DNA from: Cochleicola gelatinilyticus
GTDB lineage: Bacteria; Bacteroidota; Bacteroidia; Flavobacteriales; Flavobacteriaceae
DNA length: 64,000 bases
NCBI RefSeq assembly: GCF_001637325.1
Contig: NZ_LRXL01000045.1
Span: 124,001-188,000, forward strand
Reading direction: 5' to 3'
The notes under the pieces are model-generated. The model had not been told where the DNA came from. It was given only the letters and a program-made list of their open reading frames with translations, and made no database searches. Position numbers and translations under genes: made by a program. Shown piece after piece: positions 16,247 through 26,545 of the stretch; the stretch's first letter is position 1, and every line of letters begins with the position of its first letter.

Positions 16247-19200
16247 TTATTCGTTTCCTGTTTTGTTCTCCAATTCTTCTTCATTTTTCTTAGCACGATC
16301 TTCCACTGCTTTATCTGCCGCTTTTTGAGCTTCTTGTTCACCTTTAGTTTCAGAGCGCAATAATGCATCCCAGAGTTCATCGAACTTATTAAATTCTTGG
16401 GTGAATATGAGAGCCAAACCACTCACAATGGTTTGTCCGTCGATAACACTTTCAAATTCGTTTCTTCGGAAACCTTTTAGGCGGTAACGACCATTATTGG
16501 TAAGAAGATATTCCAGACTCACATTTCCTATTAATGGTGTTGCTTCTCCCGAAGTATTGCTTCCTTGAATATCAACTTCACTCCCAACACGAACAATTAA
16601 TCGGTCATTGAACAGTTTTTTCTGAGCTGCAATATCTAGTTGTGTACGTTCTTGTGGTGTTTCTCCTTGATAGTCGGTGTAGCTATCAAGGCCAAAATCC
16701 AGTTCTACTCCCGTATCTCCTAATAATTTATCTGAAAATACATTTAACTGGTCTGAAAGCGCATCGTTTAAATTATCTCTCGCGATCGAAGCCACTCCTC
16801 CTCTACTTCCATCACTTCCAGGCTCAGGGTAAAAACGATTAAGCACCAATAAAGAAAATACTTGACGGTTCAATTCACTTTCCTGTTGATTAATTTGTTG
16901 AACCTGGCCATACACTTGTCCGCCGATCGATCCTTGCTCGTCTTCTGGCATATCTAAAGCAAAAGAAATTTTGGGTTGCGTTAATTCGCCATCGATATTA
17001 AGATATACTAAGAAAGGTAATACTTGTCGGTATTTATTTTTTATAGATGGATCAGACCCCGAACTTACAGAAGCCATTAACCCCGACGCAGAAGTTTCAA
17101 GCTTATAAATAGCACGAACATCTAACTCAGCATCAAAAGGATCGCCCGACCAGATCACCCGACTTTCGGGCGCTAATTCAAAACGACGATTTACAAGGTT
17201 ATATAAATTCATTTCATAATGCCCACCAGCTACTTCATAAACACCAGCAAGTGTCATACGACCATTAGGATTCATTTTAAAATCGAATTCTCCTTCTCCA
17301 AATACTTCAAAATTATCTCCAGTTTCTTCATCGATAATGATAGTGACTTTTGCTCCATTGCCTACATTAAGTAATGCATCGACATCGAATCCTGTCACCG
17401 TTGCAGTTTGTTCTTCTGTTCTAGTAAGTATCGCATCTGGATTTTCACGATTTACAAAAATCACGACCCCATCACGTTCTTCAATGTTTACAGCCGCAGA
17501 AGGCATTACATAAGTAACATTGGTATCGTCATTCACATTCAAGCTCATGGTTACCTTCGGAATTTGTAAATCACCCGTTATTTTTGCGTCGGCGTCAAAA
17601 CTGGCTTTTCCGTATAGAAAATCGTTATCATCTTTGGTTGCATTTAACACTTGGAAATCGTCGGCCTTAATGGTAAGGTCAAAAGTTGGATTTATAAAAC
17701 TTTCGGTCCCTATAGATCCAGACGCAACCAATGTATTATTATTCTCATCACGGATGGTGAAATTAGACATAGAAAGCCCCTCGTTATCTACTTCAAGTAA
17801 CTCATCCTCAAATACAAATGGGGCATTTAATGCAGTTACTGTGAGCCCTGCATTTGTAAAACGAAGACTTCCGTTGTATTTGGGTGCGGTCGTGGTTCCC
17901 GAAACATCAAATTTACCTGAAAAGCTTCCGTTGGTATTCTTTAAGGCTCCTAAAGAAAAGCCTTCAAGCGCCTTCATTTTAAACTCATTGATATCGAGAT
18001 TCAAATTTAGGCGTGCACTTTCTTCAGAAGCAATATAATCTCCCTTTAATGTCATGTCTATCGCTCCACCATTCATGGCCGCATTAAAATCATATTGAGT
18101 ACCCCCTAAAGACTTAGCATTCATCTCTAAGGTTCCCAACGCAACGTCCAACATGTTTAACTGCTGAATATCCAAATCGGCAACCAGCCCCAAACTTCCA
18201 AAGGGTTCTTCGACAATAAGTTCCCCGTTCATATTTCCTTTGGCGAATTCTTCTTCAGGATTAAGGTAATTTAAAAATTCGCTTAGCTGAAAGTTTTCAA
18301 AATCGATAGCAACTTGATCTTTTCCATTGGTAATGGCATCGGTTATTGCGACCGACTGATTGTTTCTGCTAAACTTAAAATTATTAAATTCTAAACGCTC
18401 TTTGGTAAAAATAAGCTCATTATCGGAAGGAGTTTGCCAAGGATTTTTTTGAATAATTAATGAGTCTGGAAGCACATGAAATCGCAAACGGTCCCTATTT
18501 CCCGTGATCTTAGTTTGAATCTGAATAAGCTTATCTGTTTCCTGATATGCAACAAAATCTAATGATAGCTCATTGTTCTGCTGATTGCCGCGTACCACTG
18601 TTCTCTGAATCGCCAACGGTCCCGCATTAATTTCGTTAAAGCCTAGATCGAACGAAAAATTATCTTTATCTGTATTCATAGAAAAAGCCAAACTATCTAA
18701 CTCCATACCATTATAATTAATGTGTGGAGCGGTGATGTTTGCTTTTAATTTTCGAGCTTTTTCATTAAAGTTCATGGCGATATCGATCGTATCTAGATCT
18801 TGAAGGTTTACTAAAAAGACTTCATTTAATACTGGCGCCTGACTCACCTTTCCCGTTACGGAAAGTACCACCGGATTATTGATCGTGTCTGCCACAGCTA
18901 TATCTCTATAAAAATAACTTGAAACGTGTCGTTGTAGAGCAGTTGCAAATTGTTGTGGATTAGAATTCGATTCTAGTGTAAGTTGAATTAATTTATTGTC
19001 CAGCCAGACCGAAGTCGTGTCTTTACGAACATGGGCCGTTGTAGATACATCTCCTAATAAATATGTCTTATTATCATACACTACAACACCATCCCCAATA
19101 GTAGCAATAACATCAAAATCGTCTGCGTTTCCTTTAAAATCGGCGTTTAATTTCAAGCCCGTGCGCACATCCCTTTGCATTAATCCTAACGACTGTAAAT

Positions 19201-21334
19201 TTGCCCCTATCAAGTTAAGATCGATAGAAGCTTCTGGAGCAATCGAATCTAAAAGCACATTCGCCCTAAGGTCTAGATTTAGATTGTCATCTTTATATGC
19301 CGAAGTGACGGTTCCTTTTCCGTTGTTGATATCACCATTAATAGTAAGGTCGTTAATCTCATAGTTATTATACTGAAACTCGAGCACTGTAGCCTTTAAA
19401 GTGGCATCTAAAGAATTAATATTAGATCCTTTTCCTTGCGTATCAATTTGTAGAGATAGACTACCTAATTGATCATTGTTTAATAGTTTATTTAACTGAA
19501 AGTTTTCAATAGTTCCCTCTAACTGAAACGCTATTTCATTGTCATTTTTAAAATTTCCATTAAGTGTGGCAATTCCTTGAGTGGTTGTAATTTTTGTGCT
19601 CGTCTTAATATTTGAAGGAGTCCCCACCAAGTTGCCATTTAACGCGACATCTTCTGGCAGCGTGATTCCCATTTCTTTTTCATCTAAAAAATGAAGTAAA
19701 TCGTTTCTTTTAGTAATCGCTGTATATGAAGGGAAATTAAAAATAAGAGCATCTGGATTGGTAGCATTTTCAACCCTACCTGTAGCACGTATGCTCGTAT
19801 TCCCGCCCCAAAGTACATAAGCGTTCGGAATTTGAATGGAAGCAAGATACCCTGAAGCATTGAGACTTCCAGTAAGGTATTTTTTACTTAGTTTTTGAAA
19901 ATATTCATTCGATCGCAAATCGGGTTGAAACTGAAAAACTTCGTTAAGATCTGCCCGAAAAGATGAAATATTTAATGCGATTTTTGAAGCTTCCGGTTTG
20001 CTTATAAGCTCTGACAAGGCAGTGTAGTCCAACTGAAGGCTTCCCTTTAATATATTATTATTTAACGCTAAAGAGAGTTCATCTACTGATAGCTCTGTAT
20101 CGCTTGCGGCAAGTACTACAGCGGCTTCCTTTAAATTAAATCCACTTGCCTCTTTAAATGTCATAGCCTCTAATGTAAGGCCGGCGCTTTTATCTTTCAG
20201 AAAAATAGTTTCAGCCTGAAGGTTCAAGTTATTTAATACGATTGCATTCTCATTAAATACGCCTTTTTTAACTACCGCGTTTCCTACGTTATAGGCAAAC
20301 TCATTGTTTTCAAAATCAATAGTTTCGATTAAGATTCTAAAATCTGGCCATTCAAATTTGGCAATATCTTCTTTTACTTCTTCGATGCCTTCCTCAACTT
20401 TTTGGGTGATTGCATTAGTTTCAGTCTCGGTTTGAATTTGAATGTGAGAATTTTTCAGAAAGAAATCTCCTATTTCAATATCATTTTCCGCAATGGCTGC
20501 TTTTGGTAACTCTAAAAATAATTCATCCACATCGAGTTGTGCAGCAATGCGATCGCCATAGGATGCATAATCCACTAAAACATTCTTTAGTGTAATATTA
20601 TCTGCCGAAAGATATGGCAACGGAACAGGTTCTGCATTGGGATCGATCGGAACGGGTGACTGATAGTATTGAATCTTTGAATCTGAAATAATAAGGTCTG
20701 AAGCTCTAAAGTCCATCGCATCGAGATCTGTTTTTTCCATTTCTACATCAAGATCTCCCACTACAAAATGTGAATCGATCCCTAGGACCTCGTCGTTATA
20801 GATAATATCGAAATCTTTCAAATTAACATCCCCAATGCGAATATCCAACGGTTTAGAAGTGGTATCTACCAGTGTGGTTTGTGGTTCTTCGGTTACAAAT
20901 GCATCGATAAGGAATTGAAAATTATAACCGGCAATAGTATCTTTTCGAAGTACTTTGGCTTTCACACCTTCCCAATTCAATGATTCTACCCCTACTCCAT
21001 TCCCACGTATCATCGCCCAAAGTGGAACATCGGCCTCTAGGGATTTTGAATAGACGAGAGTATCTCCCTTTGTATCTTCAAGATACAGTCCTTTAAGCAT
21101 AATATCCCCATCGAAAGTGATAAACAATTTTTCGATAGCTACGTTTGTCTCTGTTTTGTTAGAAACATAGTTCACTGCTTTTTGAACGATAATGTCTTGT
21201 CCCCAAGGGCTACGAATAAATAAAACTAGTAAAATAAACAGAACTAATAGCACTGCCATGACCCTACCAATGACTCTTAGCCAACGGTATTTTCTTCTTT
21301 TTTTCTTAGAATTTTCTTTTTCTTTTTCTTGCAA
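16247..21334 (-). CDS. tamB: TamB, AsmA-like intermembrane translocation/assembly protein
   Basis: A very large (about 1695 residues) protein with a basic cytoplasmic N-terminus, one transmembrane helix (about residues 20-45) and a long periplasmic repetitive beta-strand region ending in a DUF490/TamB C-terminal domain. Such proteins form a hydrophobic groove bridging the inner and outer membranes and are linked to phospholipid transport and outer-membrane protein assembly. The N-terminal motif FIRSPWGQDIIVQKAVNYVSN is characteristic. The start is a TTG at 21334: an in-frame stop lies shortly upstream and the first ATG (21259) would remove the basic region. It is followed by tamL in the same operon. 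Confidence 0.9.
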   Translation of the reverse strand: MQEKEKENSKKKRRKYRWLRVIGRVMAVLLVLFILLVLFIRSPWGQDIIVQKAVNYVSNKTETNVAIEKLFITFDGDIMLKGLYLEDTKGDTLVYSKSLEADVPLWAMIRGNGVGVESLNWEGVKAKVLRKDTIAGYNFQFLIDAFVTEEPQTTLVDTTSKPLDIRIGDVNLKDFDIIYNDEVLGIDSHFVVGDLDVEMEKTDLDAMDFRASDLIISDSKIQYYQSPVPIDPNAEPVPLPYLSADNITLKNVLVDYASYGDRIAAQLDVDELFLELPKAAIAENDIEIGDFFLKNSHIQIQTETETNAITQKVEEGIEEVKEDIAKFEWPDFRILIETIDFENNEFAYNVGNAVVKKGVFNENAIVLNNLNLQAETIFLKDKSAGLTLEAMTFKEASGFNLKEAAVVLAASDTELSVDELSLALNNNILKGSLQLDYTALSELISKPEASKIALNISSFRADLNEVFQFQPDLRSNEYFQKLSKKYLTGSLNASGYLASIQIPNAYVLWGGNTSIRATGRVENATNPDALIFNFPSYTAITKRNDLLHFLDEKEMGITLPEDVALNGNLVGTPSNIKTSTKITTTQGIATLNGNFKNDNEIAFQLEGTIENFQLNKLLNNDQLGSLSLQIDTQGKGSNINSLDATLKATVLEFQYNNYEINDLTINGDINNGKGTVTSAYKDDNLNLDLRANVLLDSIAPEASIDLNLIGANLQSLGLMQRDVRTGLKLNADFKGNADDFDVIATIGDGVVVYDNKTYLLGDVSTTAHVRKDTTSVWLDNKLIQLTLESNSNPQQFATALQRHVSSYFYRDIAVADTINNPVVLSVTGKVSQAPVLNEVFLVNLQDLDTIDIAMNFNEKARKLKANITAPHINYNGMELDSLAFSMNTDKDNFSFDLGFNEINAGPLAIQRTVVRGNQQNNELSLDFVAYQETDKLIQIQTKITGNRDRLRFHVLPDSLIIQKNPWQTPSDNELIFTKERLEFNNFKFSRNNQSVAITDAITNGKDQVAIDFENFQLSEFLNYLNPEEEFAKGNMNGELIVEEPFGSLGLVADLDIQQLNMLDVALGTLEMNAKSLGGTQYDFNAAMNGGAIDMTLKGDYIASEESARLNLNLDINEFKMKALEGFSLGALKNTNGSFSGKFDVSGTTTAPKYNGSLRFTNAGLTVTALNAPFVFEDELLEVDNEGLSMSNFTIRDENNNTLVASGSIGTESFINPTFDLTIKADDFQVLNATKDDNDFLYGKASFDADAKITGDLQIPKVTMSLNVNDDTNVTYVMPSAAVNIEERDGVVIFVNRENPDAILTRTEEQTATVTGFDVDALLNVGNGAKVTIIIDEETGDNFEVFGEGEFDFKMNPNGRMTLAGVYEVAGGHYEMNLYNLVNRRFELAPESRVIWSGDPFDAELDVRAIYKLETSASGLMASVSSGSDPSIKNKYRQVLPFLVYLNIDGELTQPKISFALDMPEDEQGSIGGQVYGQVQQINQQESELNRQVFSLLVLNRFYPEPGSDGSRGGVASIARDNLNDALSDQLNVFSDKLLGDTGVELDFGLDSYTDYQGETPQERTQLDIAAQKKLFNDRLIVRVGSEVDIQGSNTSGEATPLIGNVSLEYLLTNNGRYRLKGFRRNEFESVIDGQTIVSGLALIFTQEFNKFDELWDALLRSETKGEQEAQKAADKAVEDRAKKNEEELENKTGNE

Positions 21335-21451
21335 AATATGGGGTATTCACTAGCATTCTTTCCTTGCGCAAATTATCATTTTTCAACGGATGAATAAGTT
21401 ATAAAAAACATAACTTTTTAAAGAGTAAAATATACGAGCAAAAGAACGAAT

Positions 21452-22402
21452 TTATGAAACTCGTAGTTTATTTAATTTTTCTATTTCTAGTGCAGATAAT
21501 TGCAGCGATACTGCTTCCCGAAATGCTATTAGGTGTGATTTTTTAGTTGCGCTAACAATGGGTGCCGTAACTTGCGGTTGTGCTAAGAGCCAAGCTAAAG
21601 ACACTGCAGCCATTGAAGTAGTATGATTTTTAGAAATAGATTCGATAATTTTTAAAGCTTGTCGGGTTTCTTTATTCCAATGTTTTTTTACATAATCGGT
21701 TCTTGAAGATGCATCTAAATCTTCTTTTGAAGAATACTTCCCTGTAAGTAATCCACTTGCCAAAGAAAAGTAAGTTACGGTTGCCAAATCATGCTTTTTA
21801 CATAACATTTGGTTTTCTTCTGAAAAATTATTTCGCACCAATAAATTATATTCGGGTTGATAGACGGCGTACTTCGGAAGCCCCGTTTCTTCTGAAAGCT
21901 GCAACGATTGTTGTAACCTTTCTGAAGAAAAATTAGAAGCACCAATATGTTTTATTTTACCGGTATCTAGTAGTTTTTTAAAAGCGCCTAAGGTTTCTGA
22001 AGGTGCAGTGGTTTTGTCATCCTTATGCGCATAATATAAATCGACATAGTCTGTTTGAAGTCGTTTTAAAGAGTTATCGATCGAAGTAAGAATATGTTTT
22101 TCTGATAGATCGATTCCTCCCTGTCCGACGTCCATACCTACTTTGGTGCAAATAATCATCTCATCACGATTTCCCCGAGCTTTCATCCATTTACCAATAA
22201 TTGTTTCAGATTCTCCTCCTTTATTTCCAGGGAACCAGCGAGAATACACATCTGCAGTATCGATACAATTTATTCCCATTTCGAAAATAGCATCGAGCAT
22301 AGCAAACGATTCTTTTTCATTTAACGTCCAACCAAAAACATTCCCTCCAAATATTAGAGGTGAAATTTTTAATTCGGTAGTTCCGAGTGTTATCTTCTTC
22401 AT
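21452..22402 (-). CDS. aldo/keto reductase
   Basis: A 316-residue NADPH-dependent oxidoreductase of the aldo/keto reductase superfamily, with a TIM-barrel fold. Family marks are CIDTADVYSRW (catalytic Asp and Tyr), DYVDLYYAHKDD (catalytic His replaced or shifted as in some bacterial members), KHIGASNF and SATKKSHL for cofactor binding. The start is the ATG at 22402 (MKKITLGTTELKISP); an in-frame extension to 22471 would overlap the upstream small gene and is not family-like. The physiological substrate is unknown. It may be co-transcribed with the small membrane protein 16 bp upstream. Confidence 0.88.
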   Translation of the reverse strand: MKKITLGTTELKISPLIFGGNVFGWTLNEKESFAMLDAIFEMGINCIDTADVYSRWFPGNKGGESETIIGKWMKARGNRDEMIICTKVGMDVGQGGIDLSEKHILTSIDNSLKRLQTDYVDLYYAHKDDKTTAPSETLGAFKKLLDTGKIKHIGASNFSSERLQQSLQLSEETGLPKYAVYQPEYNLLVRNNFSEENQMLCKKHDLATVTYFSLASGLLTGKYSSKEDLDASSRTDYVKKHWNKETRQALKIIESISKNHTTSMAAVSLAWLLAQPQVTAPIVSATKKSHLIAFREAVSLQLSALEIEKLNKLRVS

Positions 22403-22418
22403 AGGGATTTTTAAATTT

Positions 22419-22631
22419 TTATTTGTTTTTTTTCTTTTGCCGCCATAAAACATATAATATAATAATAACAATGGGTAAGATTACAAAGACAATTAAATCG
22501 AACGGTTTGCTTAGATCTATTGGGGTGTTATTGTCGGGATGTGGCACATCTTCTGGAATTTGCGCAAGAGATGTAAGGTTGGTAGACAATAAGACGACTA
22601 AAAGTGAGTTTCTTAAAAGATTCATTTTCAT
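22419..22631 (-). CDS. small membrane protein with signal peptide
   Basis: A 70-residue protein with an N-terminal signal peptide (cleavage near SLAQ), a short Pro/Asp-rich linker (IPEDVPHPDNNTPIDL) and a single C-terminal transmembrane helix followed by a basic end (WRQKKKNK). Its mature form would have a short extracytoplasmic segment and a cytoplasmic basic tail. Similar small proteins are widespread in flavobacteria but have no assigned function. Two ATGs (22631 and 22625) are possible starts. Confidence 0.65.
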   Translation of the reverse strand: MKMNLLRNSLLVVLLSTNLTSLAQIPEDVPHPDNNTPIDLSKPFDLIVFVILPIVIIILYVLWRQKKKNK

Positions 22632-22760
22632 TTTTTATTCAAAAGGTAGGTATTAATAATAAAACTTAATTATTTTTTAACAAATAGTGTTAAGTATTTG
22701 GAATTGTAAATTCTATGTGTTATTATGCCGTGTTACAAAAATTAAAACAAGGACAAATAT

Positions 22761-23627
22761 ATGAGACAACTCAAAATTACGAAGCAGGTTACCAACAGAG
22801 AAACTAAATCTTTAAACAGTTATTTGCAAGACGTCAGTAAGATAGACATGATTACTGCTGAAGAAGAGGTAGAGTTGGCACAGCGCATTCGTGAAGGAGA
22901 CCAACGGGCTCTGGATAAATTAACTAGATCGAATTTACGTTTCGTGATTTCGGTTGCCAAACAATATCAAAACCAAGGTTTGAGCTTATCGGACCTAATT
23001 AATGAAGGAAATGTAGGATTGGTAAAAGCTGCAAAACGATTTGATGAAACTCGTGGTTTTAAATTTATCTCGTATGCAGTTTGGTGGATTCGTCAATCTA
23101 TTTTACAAGCCATTGCTGAACAAGCACGTGTGGTTCGTTTACCATTAAATAAGATTGGTGATATTAGTAAAATAAACAAAGCTTCTATTCATTTAGAACA
23201 AGTTCACCAAAGAAAACCCACCGCAGAAGAAATTGCCAAAGAGTTAGACATGTCTGTTCGAAAGGTAAAACATTCTTTAAAGAATTCTAATAGAAGTCTT
23301 TCAATGGATGCACCGTTTCAAGAAGGGGAAAACGATAATAATCTGTATGATATTATTAGTTCAGGTGAAAGTCCTAATCCAGACAAAAGTCTTATACATG
23401 AATCTTTAAAGATCGAGATCGATCGCGCACTAGACACCCTTTCTCCAAGAGAAGGTGATGTTGTTAGATTAAATTTCGGTTTAAGCGGACAACCAGCGAT
23501 GACACTTCAAGAAATTGGAGACACGTTTGATTTAAGTAGAGAACGTGTTCGTCAAATTCGTGAGAAAGCAATTCGTCGTCTGCGCCAGCAATCTAAAAGT
23601 CATATCTTAAAGAAGTATTTAGGATAG
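22761..23627 (+). CDS. rpoD: primary RNA polymerase sigma factor RpoD/SigA
   Basis: A 288-residue sigma-70 factor of the Bacteroidetes primary type, which lacks the long region 1.1. Region 1.2 begins at [13 protein letters not shown], region 2 contains [19 protein letters not shown] and [14 protein letters not shown], region 3 follows, and region 4 holds the helix-turn-helix [19 protein letters not shown]. It directs RNA polymerase to housekeeping promoters of the TTG/TAnnTTTG type seen in this window. It has its own promoter region of about 100 bp, divergent from the small membrane protein gene. Confidence 0.96.
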   Translation: MRQLKITKQVTNRETKSLNSYLQDVSKIDMITAEEEVELAQRIREGDQRALDKLTRSNLRFVISVAKQYQNQGLSLSDLINEGNVGLVKAAKRFDETRGFKFISYAVWWIRQSILQAIAEQARVVRLPLNKIGDISKINKASIHLEQVHQRKPTAEEIAKELDMSVRKVKHSLKNSNRSLSMDAPFQEGENDNNLYDIISSGESPNPDKSLIHESLKIEIDRALDTLSPREGDVVRLNFGLSGQPAMTLQEIGDTFDLSRERVRQIREKAIRRLRQQSKSHILKKYLG

Positions 23628-23725
23628 TCCTTACTTTATTTCTGAAAGTGTTCAACTTTTAAGAAATAATTATAAACGAGTATAGTTTCTACAAGTTATC
23701 TTTAGCCTACCAACTAAAGAACAAA

Positions 23726-25570
23726 ATGACCGTAGAAATTATACTCGTTTTTGCTATTCTATTTATTACGATCATACTTTTTGCGTTCGAAATTTTCCCA
23801 GTTGACAAAATCGCTATATTTATAATTGTCTCTTTAGCTATATTCGGATTGGTGGAACCAGAAGAAGCTATTGCAGGATTTTCGAATTCAGCGACCATAA
23901 CAGTTTTATTTTTAATGATTATTGCCATTGGACTTGAAGATACTGGTGTTATTTCAAGTCTCGCTCGATATTTGAAGAATTTACACATTCTCCCATTCTT
24001 TTTGCTCCTCCCCGCTTTTATGCTAATTACAGCAGGAATTTCTGCATTTATTAGCACCACAGCTGTGGTTATTGTATTTATAAAAATTATATCGGAACTT
24101 TCAAAACGCTTTAATCTCTCTCGATCTAAATTACTTTTACCTATTTCATTCGCTGGAATAATGGGTGGTAGCTGTACGCTCATGGGAACTTCTACCAACT
24201 TAATTGTAAATTCGGTATCTCAAAACTTAGGAGCAGAGCGGTTTTCCTTCTTTGAATTTAGCTTGTATGGGGCCATCTTTCTTGGAGTTGGGATTGTGGT
24301 AATTACAATATTATCGAGATGGCTTCCTAAAGATAAGGTTGATTCTTTAGAAGATGAATATTCGCTTTCAAAATTTGTTACTACCGTTGAGATTGGTTCA
24401 GATTCTAAACTTGTGGGTAAAAATATTGAAGACACTTTATTTTTTGAAAATTCAGAAATTAGCCTATTAAAACTTACGCGAGATAAGAAGATTACCAACG
24501 CACCCGGAAAATATATTTCATTGCGAGAAAAAGATAAGCTTTTAGTATTATGTGATATTGAAATGTTGTCTGAACTTAATGAAGCGGAAGGCTTAATAAT
24601 ACATAAGAAAGATAAAAAGTCTAAGAATAAAATGCTGATTGAAGATGCTTCAGTCACTTCCGATGTAGAAAAAGAAGAGGAAGAAGATGAAAATGAGAAA
24701 CTGAGCCTTGTGGAACTTCTTATACTTCCAGGAGCTACACTTATCGGAAAAACCCTTAAACAGATACGAAAGGAAACTATTAAAAATGCCACCCCTATTG
24801 CGATTCAGAAAAGAAAAAATATTCGCAATACGAAGGAGCGACTAATTCGAAAAAATATTCAGCAAATTCGCATTAAGCCTGGGGACAGAGTGCTTGTTCA
24901 AATCCCTTCAGAAAATATACGCCAATTGCAGTCTATTGAGAATGTCGCAATACTAAGAGAACATGAGCCTCCTAAAACAAGCACTCCTAAGAAAAGAATA
25001 CTCGCATTTAGCATCTTATTAACAGTTATAGGTTTGGCTGCAAGTGGTATTTTATCTATATTAATTAGCGCTGCATTAGGAGTTAGTCTATTATTGCTAA
25101 CCAAATGCTTAGAGCTAAACGATGTTTATCACCGCGTGAATTGGCAAGTAATATTTTTACTTGCAGGAATGATTCCTTTGGGTATTGCCATGCACAATAC
25201 GGGTGCAGATATGTGGGTAAGTGATCGTCTTTTAGAGTTTTTTAAAGGACAATCCAACTTTGTGGTTATCGGGCTTATATTCCTAATTACAATGGTTTTA
25301 AGCGGCGTAGTTAGCAATAATGCAACGGCAATTATTATGACCCCTATTGCAATAGCTGTTGCCAGTGGATTTGGTTTACCATTAAAACCATTTATACTTG
25401 CAGTACTGTTTGGGGCTAATTTTAGTTTTTTTACTCCAATGGGGTATCAAACCAATACCCTAATATATGGTATGGGATTTTATAAATTCAAACACTTTTT
25501 TATCATTGGAGGCATCCTCTCACTCATTTTATGGATTTTGGGTACGATTATGCTTTCTACATTATTTTAA
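23726..25570 (+). CDS. SLC13-family anion permease with two TrkA-C domains
   Basis: A 614-residue inner-membrane permease. Two blocks of hydrophobic helices (residues 1-200 and about 415-614) flank a cytoplasmic insert with two RCK_C/TrkA-C-like domains, the first around VEIGSDSKLVGKNIEDTLF and the second around LPGATLIGKTLKQIRKET, joined by a highly acidic linker. The membrane part has family motifs such as FSNSATITVLFLMIIAIGLE and SNNATAIIMTPIAIA. Members import dicarboxylates or sulfate with sodium; the substrate is unknown here. The TrkA-C domains probably gate transport in response to a ligand. The next gene starts 11 bp downstream. Confidence 0.9.
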   Translation: MTVEIILVFAILFITIILFAFEIFPVDKIAIFIIVSLAIFGLVEPEEAIAGFSNSATITVLFLMIIAIGLEDTGVISSLARYLKNLHILPFFLLLPAFMLITAGISAFISTTAVVIVFIKIISELSKRFNLSRSKLLLPISFAGIMGGSCTLMGTSTNLIVNSVSQNLGAERFSFFEFSLYGAIFLGVGIVVITILSRWLPKDKVDSLEDEYSLSKFVTTVEIGSDSKLVGKNIEDTLFFENSEISLLKLTRDKKITNAPGKYISLREKDKLLVLCDIEMLSELNEAEGLIIHKKDKKSKNKMLIEDASVTSDVEKEEEEDENEKLSLVELLILPGATLIGKTLKQIRKETIKNATPIAIQKRKNIRNTKERLIRKNIQQIRIKPGDRVLVQIPSENIRQLQSIENVAILREHEPPKTSTPKKRILAFSILLTVIGLAASGILSILISAALGVSLLLLTKCLELNDVYHRVNWQVIFLLAGMIPLGIAMHNTGADMWVSDRLLEFFKGQSNFVVIGLIFLITMVLSGVVSNNATAIIMTPIAIAVASGFGLPLKPFILAVLFGANFSFFTPMGYQTNTLIYGMGFYKFKHFFIIGGILSLILWILGTIMLSTLF

Positions 25571-25581
25571 AACACTTAAAA

Positions 25582-26478
25582 ATGGAAGACAAATTTTCAA
25601 TTAACGATGCTATTGCGAGTCTATGGGACAAACTAGACGGATGGCTGGATGCAATTATTTTAAAACTACCAAATTTTATCGTGGCCATATTGGTGATGAT
25701 CATTTTTTACTTTCTAGCTAAATTGCTGCGAAGATTGGTAAGAAGAGTGCTTTTAAACAAGGTATCTCAAGTTTCGGTGCAACAAATGGTAGGGCAAATA
25801 GTTTTCGCAATAACATTACTTGTAGGATTCTTTATCGCCCTTGGAGTAATGGAATTAGACAAAGTACTTACATCTGTGTTAGCGGGTGCAGGAGTTGTTG
25901 GTCTTGCGATAGGTCTAGCACTACAAGGCACACTAAGCAATACATTTTCTGGATTACTTCTATCATTTCTCCCTAAAATTAGAATTGGAGATTTTGTTGA
26001 AACAGGTGATAATAGCGGGTATGTGACCGAAATTAGTTTACGAAATATCGTATTACGTAGAACAGATAATGAGTATGTAATTATCCCAAACTCAGATGTT
26101 GTTGACAGCCCATTTATAAATTACTCTTGGACCGAACGTTCCCGTGTAGATGTTAGCTGTGGTGTAGGCTACGAAGATGATCTTCAGAAAGTAGAAGACA
26201 TTGTAACGAGAATTATCAAAGAAAATTTCGAACAACGGCAAGGAGAAGGAGTTGAATTCTTTTTTACCGAATTTGGAGATAGCTCTATTAATTTTGTAAC
26301 CAGATTTTGGATTGATAGTAAGAAACCGAAACCAAAATTAGAAGCAAAACACAAAGCAATTAAACTTATCAAGCAACATTTCGATACCGACGGAATTAAT
26401 ATTCCTTTCCCTATTCGAACTTTAGATTTTGGAAAGAATAAATTAACCATGATTTCCGAACAAACAAATGAAGAATAA
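25582..26478 (+). CDS. small-conductance mechanosensitive channel (MscS family)
   Basis: A 298-residue MscS-type channel. Three transmembrane helices are followed by the pore-lining helix VLAGAGVVGLAIGLALQGTL, the beta domain around KIRIGDFVETGDNSGYVTEI with IPNSDVVDSPFINYS, and a C-terminal alpha/beta domain. It would release solutes on hypo-osmotic shock. I start at the ATG at 25582, 11 bp after the permease stop; the frame is open further upstream into the permease gene but that part is a shadow. It is probably co-transcribed with the permease and ends at a hairpin. Confidence 0.92.
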   Translation: MEDKFSINDAIASLWDKLDGWLDAIILKLPNFIVAILVMIIFYFLAKLLRRLVRRVLLNKVSQVSVQQMVGQIVFAITLLVGFFIALGVMELDKVLTSVLAGAGVVGLAIGLALQGTLSNTFSGLLLSFLPKIRIGDFVETGDNSGYVTEISLRNIVLRRTDNEYVIIPNSDVVDSPFINYSWTERSRVDVSCGVGYEDDLQKVEDIVTRIIKENFEQRQGEGVEFFFTEFGDSSINFVTRFWIDSKKPKPKLEAKHKAIKLIKQHFDTDGINIPFPIRTLDFGKNKLTMISEQTNEE

Positions 26479-26511
26479 GTGCGAATTATTTAAATTTAAA
26501 AATTAATCTAT

Positions 26512-26535
26512 GGGCTTCTCTGGAAGCCCTTTATA
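26512..26535 (+). terminator. hairpin after the mscS gene
   Basis: GGGCTTC-TCTG-GAAGCCC is a perfect 7-bp stem with a 4-base loop followed by TTTATACTTTATT. The T-tract is interrupted, so termination may be partial, with some read-through into the next small gene. Confidence 0.5.
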
Positions 26536-26545
26536 CTTTATTATT

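Noticed and set aside
17520-18038. 172-codon frame on the plus strand
   Set aside because: It is antisense to tamB and has no family signature or separate regulatory signals.
23707-24198. 163-codon frame on the minus strand
   Set aside because: It is the antisense shadow of the SLC13 permease gene, which has clear family motifs.
24220-24792. 190-codon Ser-rich frame on the minus strand
   Set aside because: The Ser-rich composition arises from the complement of Glu/Lys-rich codons in the permease linker.
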